From: Ambrosia x helenae
Taxonomy: Eukaryota > Streptophyta > Magnoliopsida > Asterales > Asteraceae
Reading direction: 5' to 3'
Length of the DNA: 64,000 bases
NCBI GenBank assembly: GCA_030844895.1
Contig: CM061224.1
Span: 32,324,102 to 32,388,101 of the forward strand
The notes below the pieces were generated by a model. It worked only from the letters and a program-made list of their open reading frames with translations. It was not told where the DNA came from and searched no databases. Below are positions 58,878 through 64,000 of this stretch, one piece after another. The first letter of the stretch is position 1, and each line of letters opens with the position of its first letter. Position numbers and translations under genes: made by a program.

Positions 58878-60780
58878 ATTAGGGTTTGTTATTATGGGCC
58901 CACGGGCTTAGTTGGGTTTCTAGGATTTCTTGTGAGCTCTATATACTATAGTGGGAATGCCCGCGCGTTGCTGCGGGTGCTTTTGTTTTGTTACATCGTA
59001 GTTGTTTTTGAGGTTCATGGTGTGGGTATGGCGTTTGTGGATGATTCGTTATGGTGACATGAAGTATGTAGGAAGCAACAAGCTCAAGAACAAAAGTATA
59101 AAAACGCATTGGTGTTTTGTCCCATAAGCGTTTCAAGTCAAACTTGATCTTATAAGGAAGCTACTCCAATATTCTTATAAATTTTTTGAGCCTATGTACA
59201 ATGTAAGAAGTGATGTATCCAAAATCTGGACCGCATACAATATCGAAGTTGCTGATATTAAGCTCGAATTGAACTTGCATTAGTTGAAAATGGTTTACAG
59301 CTAAAGAAGTTTAAGCCTTCATAATGAAGCCCCCTGGAGCTATAGAACTGAGTTCAAACTTTGCCTAATGTGATCAGGTCAAGCTCGTCTAGGCTCCCTT
59401 ATTGCTCTAGTTTAAAACCCGCGAAACACACACACAATGTACAAGTCTTAAACAATGAACAATGACTCGCTTAGTATCTAATTATTTATTAACAATGCAA
59501 GTAATACAAGTTATAAACACTAAAAGACTCCATCTAAAGTTCTGATGTCAATAAAAAATGTTATTTGATAAATGTTGTACAAGTAACAATGAATCAAGGG
59601 GTAATATAGGAAAGATTTATATGACATTATAGGTTTAAAGCATGTCTTTTCAAATGTCATCTTAACTTTGACAATTTGAACATATTTGCCATGTCCCCCT
59701 TTATAATGTAGTATAGATATAGATAACCTAACTATTCAATAATATCAACATAGTATTCTATACTCTTATATGGTATCAGAGTCAACCTAACACTCTCTAT
59801 CGTCTTCACCGCGCTACCACAATAATAACCATACCCGCCATCACCACTTGAGAAAACCCTAGACAGGGGGTGCCGCCACTTCCCCCGCCGCCCTGTCCGG
59901 CCATTGTTGGTTTTCTTTGTTTGTTTCCTGGTGTTTTTCTTACTTTCCGTTTGAAATAAAGTCCCACTTTCGGTTTTCATTTATTTACTCCAACTGATCC
60001 TTACATTAGTCATTTTGCCATAAAAGTATATCTACAACCTGTTCATCCTCATAAATCATTAATATTGATTGGAAAAATAAGTTTCAAATAATATTTAATT
60101 TCATTGCAAATGGTCAATAGATAGTATTGATTTATCTCATTTATTTGTTTGAAAAAGCAATTTTCAAACATTGTGTGTCATCTTTTTCGTTATGATAATT
60201 AAACGAGATTTACACACAAGAGAATTGATTATGAATGCGTGAAGCCACCATGCCGTAGATCTTTCGGAGATTGCTCCAAATCTTAAGTTTTCATTTCGAC
60301 GATTTTTTTGCTCCGATTTGGGATTGTTAGTAAGTGTTCAAGAACAACCACAGATATGATGCTACAGCCTCATCTTTTTTTTTTATTCCACTTCTCCATC
60401 ATGCCGCTCTTTGCAGCCACGCCGCCGCTGCTTATCGGACTACGGTCCCCGCCGCGACGCATGCAGAACCATGATCCGCCGCGTTGCCGCTTCCCGCCGC
60501 CGCCACCTTGCCGCATTGAATGCCTCATGTCAGATAATAGGATCATTAAAGTCGTGGATTTCATTGAAGATTACGGATTGCAAGATTATGATATTATGGC
60601 AGAAGTTTTGACCGACATAGAAGACCATTTATTTGGTTTTCTTCCGCTCTGGCTGCGGGGGTGTATTAGGTAGTATTATCATGTTAGGGTTTGTTACTAT
60701 GGGCCCACGAGTTTAGTTGGATTTCTATGGTTTCTTGTGAGCTTTATATATTGTAACCTAACTATTCAACAATAATTGTA
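58878..60780 (+). mobile_element. Copia-like/TRIM LTR element remnant
   Basis: A stretch starting TTAGGGTTTGTTATTATGGG (58880) and, after a Helitron, AACCTAACTATTCAA (59725), matches an uninterrupted copy at 60682-60770 (TGTTAGGGTTTGTTACTATG ... AACCTAACTATTCAA). TGGTATCAGAG (59771), a tRNA-Met primer site, follows the first copy. GGGGGTGTATTAGG (60657), PPT-like, precedes the second. The interior of about 0.9 kb has no pol. LTR ends are not exact. Confidence 0.45.
58952..59717 (-). mobile_element. Non-autonomous Helitron inside the copia-like LTR
   Basis: Minus-strand 5' tip TCTATACTACATTATAAAGG starts at 59717 after an A. The 3' side has the GC hairpin CCCGCAGCAACGCGCGGG (about 58961-58978) and ends near CTATAG|T rather than canonical CTAG. 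The uninterrupted LTR copy at 60682-60770 acts as an empty site. Non-coding. Confidence 0.6.
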
Positions 60781-61168
60781 TTGACTAGGAGTCAAACTTT
60801 AAATTTATTTGGAGATAGAAAAGACTAACAAAGAGAGAAAAACACCCTTAACGATGAACGATCAACCATTTAACTTATATTTTGATTGTAACTTTAGCTT
60901 TTTACCCGACCTATTTTGGCATGAACCATTTAGGCACCCATCGACGAAAATTATAAATCCGCCACTAACCTTTGCTATAAGTTCCGCCCGGATATAAAAC
61001 AGTAAGCAAGTACGAATTCGAACAAGCATCAATAATAACTCATTATTGCTAGAGTGATAGCAACCCAACATATAAAGTCAAATGACTGAAATGAAAGGAA
61101 GCTTATACAGAGTGATAGCAACACAACTTAATGCCTTGCCTAATAATATTATTTTAAATTATTTTTGT
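60781..61168. repeat. 3' flank of UGT pseudogene 2, duplicated at 22092-22215
   Basis: Blocks AAGACTAACAAAGAGAGAAA and GATGAACGATCAACCATTTA recur at 22143-22195 in the same order and strand. They are part of the UGT duplication. Confidence 0.7.
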
Positions 61169-62662
61169 TCATCTAGAGACATGATGATTGTTGGTGTTTG
61201 GGTCTTTTCCGTGTATCCAGTCAATAAATGTTGTAAGATTAGTGTCCGAGCATCCACCTTTGGCGACACTACTTGCAACCTTTTCTTTGATACCAATTGC
61301 GTTAGATTTGAATGTTTTGTCACTGAGCAACTGCTCGACTTTACTCCTTATTTTTTCTCGTGTGATGATATGTGCTTCATCTTCCTTCAGCCGACGCCCA
61401 ATTTTCATATGTCACAAATGTAAGTCACATTGTAAACCTGATCATCAAAGTATGGCCAACACAAAAAAGGGAGTCCGTTTGTCACACCCTCTAATGTAGA
61501 GTTCCAACCAAAATGACTCATGAAACAACCTATAGAAGGGTGGGCCAAGACCTTTTGTTGAGGTGCCCAACTAACGATTCTTCCATGAGACCCACTCGGT
61601 CCATATAGCCATTTGGAAAAGTAGGTGTGGTCTCCTTAGTCATACCGGGCCGTACAACCCACAAGAACGGTCAATTGGTAAGTTCAAGACCAAGTGCCAA
61701 TTCTTCAAACTGAGTTTGATTGAAAGTAGTGATACTTCCAAACGCAATATAAAGGACCGAACATGTTGGTTGTTGATCAAGCCATGATAAGCATGTTGAG
61801 TCTTCGGGCCAAAAATGGCCTATTTGATCACCAAGTCAGTTGCTTGCTAAAAGATGGCTGACTGGTAACAACTCCGGGAAAAGCCCAAATGCTCCTGGCT
61901 CTAGCTCAACAGCCGAGTTGCATATAAACCATTCTGTTATTGTTGTTGATTTAATAAGTTTTACATGATATTGAAAATGAACTTCAGAGCTAGTTGAGTC
62001 AATATACTCTAGCCACAAGAGGTTTTTAGGTTTTATAGGCGGCATAGCTTCTGCCAACCGAATCATCTCACTATTTCGAGGTACGCCTGAGTAAAAAGTT
62101 CAATCAAGGTTACACAAGATATGTAAAACATTTATACCTTATGGAATAAATAGTCATATAGTTAAGATTATAAATCTAACCATTGTTGTCTATGAATCCA
62201 TCTTCAATCAGCTTCGGAATGCTCAACATGGTGGCTAGTGTAGCTGTTGATGCAGGAAAGAAGGTTACTCTTCCAATTTTAATCTTATCCGCGACTCGTA
62301 GAGCCCATGACATCCAAAAATCAGCAATAAGACATGTGACTTTGTTGTCATCTTGTTCGTTAATACTCTCTATAAGTTGTTCCAACTTGCTAGGCATGGA
62401 CTTCTCCATCGATTCCATCAACTTACCTAATTCACTTCTATCTTCCCATGGTTCTAACCATCAGGGATGGAAACCATCTGCATTAGACCCTCACAACCAT
62501 CGTTCTCTAACCAATTCGACGTTATGACCTTGTGAGTGGCGTCTGTGTTTACAACCGTAACTTTCGCACCATGTTTGACTAGTCGTTGACCAAGTTCGAA
62601 GTGCAGGATTTACATGGCCTTGTCCAAGGGCGGGTAGGAGTAGCACATGAGGTCTTTACCAT
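61169..62662 (-). pseudogene. UGT83-like glycosyltransferase pseudogene, two exons
   Basis: Minus ATG at 62660-62662. Exon 1 runs to 62181 (SIPKLIEDGFIDNNG), a 94-bp intron GTTAG...CTCAG spans 62087-62180, and exon 2 runs to the stop at 61169-61171. Exon 2 keeps WFICNSAVELEPGAF and the donor-sugar PSPG region WAPQQKVLAHPSIGCFMSHF / GWNSTLEG. Family-1 UGTs transfer sugar from UDP-sugars to small molecules in the cytosol. Several frameshifts in exon 1 (near 62600 and 62460) and exon 2 (near 61850, 61560 and 61410) rule out function. Same strand and gene structure as the 22403-22886 copy, about 39 kb away. Confidence 0.88.
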
Positions 62663-63339
62663 GATTTTGAAACGATGTTTTTTTGTTTGGCTATATATTT
62701 CTACACACAAATTGTATCGTTGATGTTAAGGCTCAATCCGTTATATAACATTTTTTCAGGTTCACATGTTTCCATGCTCAGTAATAGTCCTTTAAAGATT
62801 TTTGGATTCTAGTAAAAGTGATATGGGACCTGCACATTTCGTGTGGTTCATAGAATATTGCAATAAGATAAAACTATTAGCCATGCAGTATCTAAAATTG
62901 TTGGCCTAATTTGGATCGGTTCGCGTATGAAAGAAAAAGATAAGAATGAAAAATAAGAAAAATTTGGAGAGTTTACATTAAATAGATTAATTATCTATAT
63001 ATATATATATATATATATATATCTTATCTATATATTTATAAACCACAATTTAAACAGATACGTTGCTCATTTCATTTTAAATTCTCCAACTTGAATGGAT
63101 ATGATGGATGCCCCGGATATTGTAGCTTTGATGGAAATGCACCCGAAAGAATGGAACTCACATTTTCAATTAAATCAACCAGCCGTCCATTGTAATGTGT
63201 TTGTGGGTTTATTTGTCTTTTATTAATTAGTAATTAAATAAAAAAAATTCTTTGGAAATTAATGAGTTCTCTTTTGGGTGCACAAGTACTTAAGATACTT
63301 TGCATAGGAGGGGACTTGTTTGATTCCATCTAAAAGTGG
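62663..63339. other. Upstream of UGT pseudogene 2; (TA)n tract
   Basis: 62728-62855 parallels 22960-23180 upstream of the other UGT copy. (TA)n at about 62995-63022. No gene. Confidence 0.5.
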
Positions 63340-63975
63340 GAAATTAATCTTTATTTGTTAAAAATTATCCCACAACTCTTCTTGTTGCGGGCCCCTTTTC
63401 TTGACCACATTTTTAGATGGCTTCAACAATGCTTCGGGATAAGGGATGGTATAACCCTCCATACCCTTTTCCTTAGCCTTGGGAGCTTGTTTGTTCTCAA
63501 CGGGATTTGATTTTTCTGAAAATTTTTTACTTTGATTTTGACTCGTTCCTTCTCACCTCACTCTCATCACTCACATCTTCCACCTCCTCTTCAACAAATT
63601 GAGGAGATGGTGGTTCAACTTTATCTCAATTTTATTATCAACAATTTTACCGCTACGAAGAACGGTTACCTTATTAATGGGAACATTGTGAGTGTTCTTC
63701 GAATTTGATCCTTGATGTTGTGTCACTTGGAAGCTTCCCCGCGCTTCCTCTCCATTGAGCCATTTCCTCTGCAGTTGACCCGCTTGTTTTGCTAGGGCCT
63801 CATGAGACTTGTCTATCACCTCATTCTTATTCTTATTTTCCTTACGCAAATTCAAGATGCCATCAAACTTTGAATCGTCACTCCCACTTTGGTTGCTGGA
63901 TGACCCACCTTGATTATACCCCCTGGTACCCACCGCCTTGATTATAATTCTTCGAATAATTTCCTTGACGGTTTT
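63340..63975 (-). pseudogene. Athila-type gypsy gag C-terminal debris
   Basis: Minus frames read YNQGGSSSNQSGSDDSKF, KSHEALAKQAGQLQRKW and INKVTVLRSGKIVDN, the hallmark gag tail of Athila-like elements. Several frames and stops follow (EKGMEGY-like near 63455). No LTR is assigned. Truncated at 63976 by the LTR end below. Confidence 0.75.
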
Positions 63976-64000
63976 TGTCACACCACGCCAATGGCGGAAA
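63976..64000 (-). repeat. Terminal bases of a T3-related LTR (minus), cut by window edge
   Basis: TGTCACACCACGCCAATGGC is the inverse of the T3 LTR end (GCCATAGGCGTGGTGTGACA at 33245-33264) with one visible difference. A further Tekay insertion evidently begins here. Confidence 0.75.

Overview
This is eukaryotic plant nuclear DNA, almost certainly from a eudicot. It is AT-rich and intron-bearing, and it is dominated by long-LTR Ty3/gypsy chromoviruses of the Tekay/Del type (tRNA-Met primer sites, chromodomains). The style of the Helitrons, the ARID and UGT83-like fragments and the LTR ends suggest Asteraceae, but that assignment is inference. I see no intact host gene. The window is a nest of transposons with host-gene debris. 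The only long open coding sequence is the gag-pol of a young gypsy element.

Layout. 1-667: frameshifted ARID-domain fragment (minus). 2084-5136: long LTR 'A'. Nine bases before the end of LTR A, a 15.9-kb Tekay-type element (5137-21061, TSD GTTGG) is inserted; LTR A resumes at 21067-21075. The pol of that element is itself broken by two solo LTRs (11524-14238 with TSD CATCT; 15543-18239 with TSD AGATG/AAATG). 21329-21972: a MITE and a 125-bp tandem duplication. 22401-22886: exon 1 of a UGT83-like glycosyltransferase (minus). 23432-25906: head-to-tail Helitron units. 25907-46085 (minus): probably one Helitron that holds a helicase tail plus RACK1 and SEC24 fragments. It is interrupted by a MULE-like element (26419-27628) and by a complete, very young Tekay element (30078-43746, TSD TTTGT). 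46237-49927: plus-strand exon fragments of a TEX30-like hydrolase, guanylate kinase 2 and a SPLAYED-like remodeller, broken by a hAT element (46698-47387) and a PIF/Harbinger element (47777-49811). 50878-51435: another hAT-like element. 52403-55510: 5'-truncated LINE (minus). 56086-56993: solo LTR (TSD ATAAT). 58523-60780: long-TIR MITE and a copia-like remnant with a Helitron inside its LTR. 61169-62662: second UGT83-like pseudogene, paralogous to the first. 63340-63975: Athila-type gag debris, cut at 63976 by the tail of another Tekay LTR.

Three features stand out. (1) The LTRs of the youngest element carry a series of near-perfect hairpins whose stems differ but stay paired, around a shared AATGGGA-type loop. 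(2) The LTR 'A/B/C' group carries four tRNA-like Pol III cassettes with an identical 43-nt A-box to B-box spacing and T-run terminators. (3) Both gypsy elements appear to need removal of a roughly 80-nt intron at the same place in gag to join their reading frames. The young element also has an extra GC-rich ORF ahead of gag.

All calls come from reading the sequence. No alignments or folding programs were run. Percent divergences are by-eye counts.
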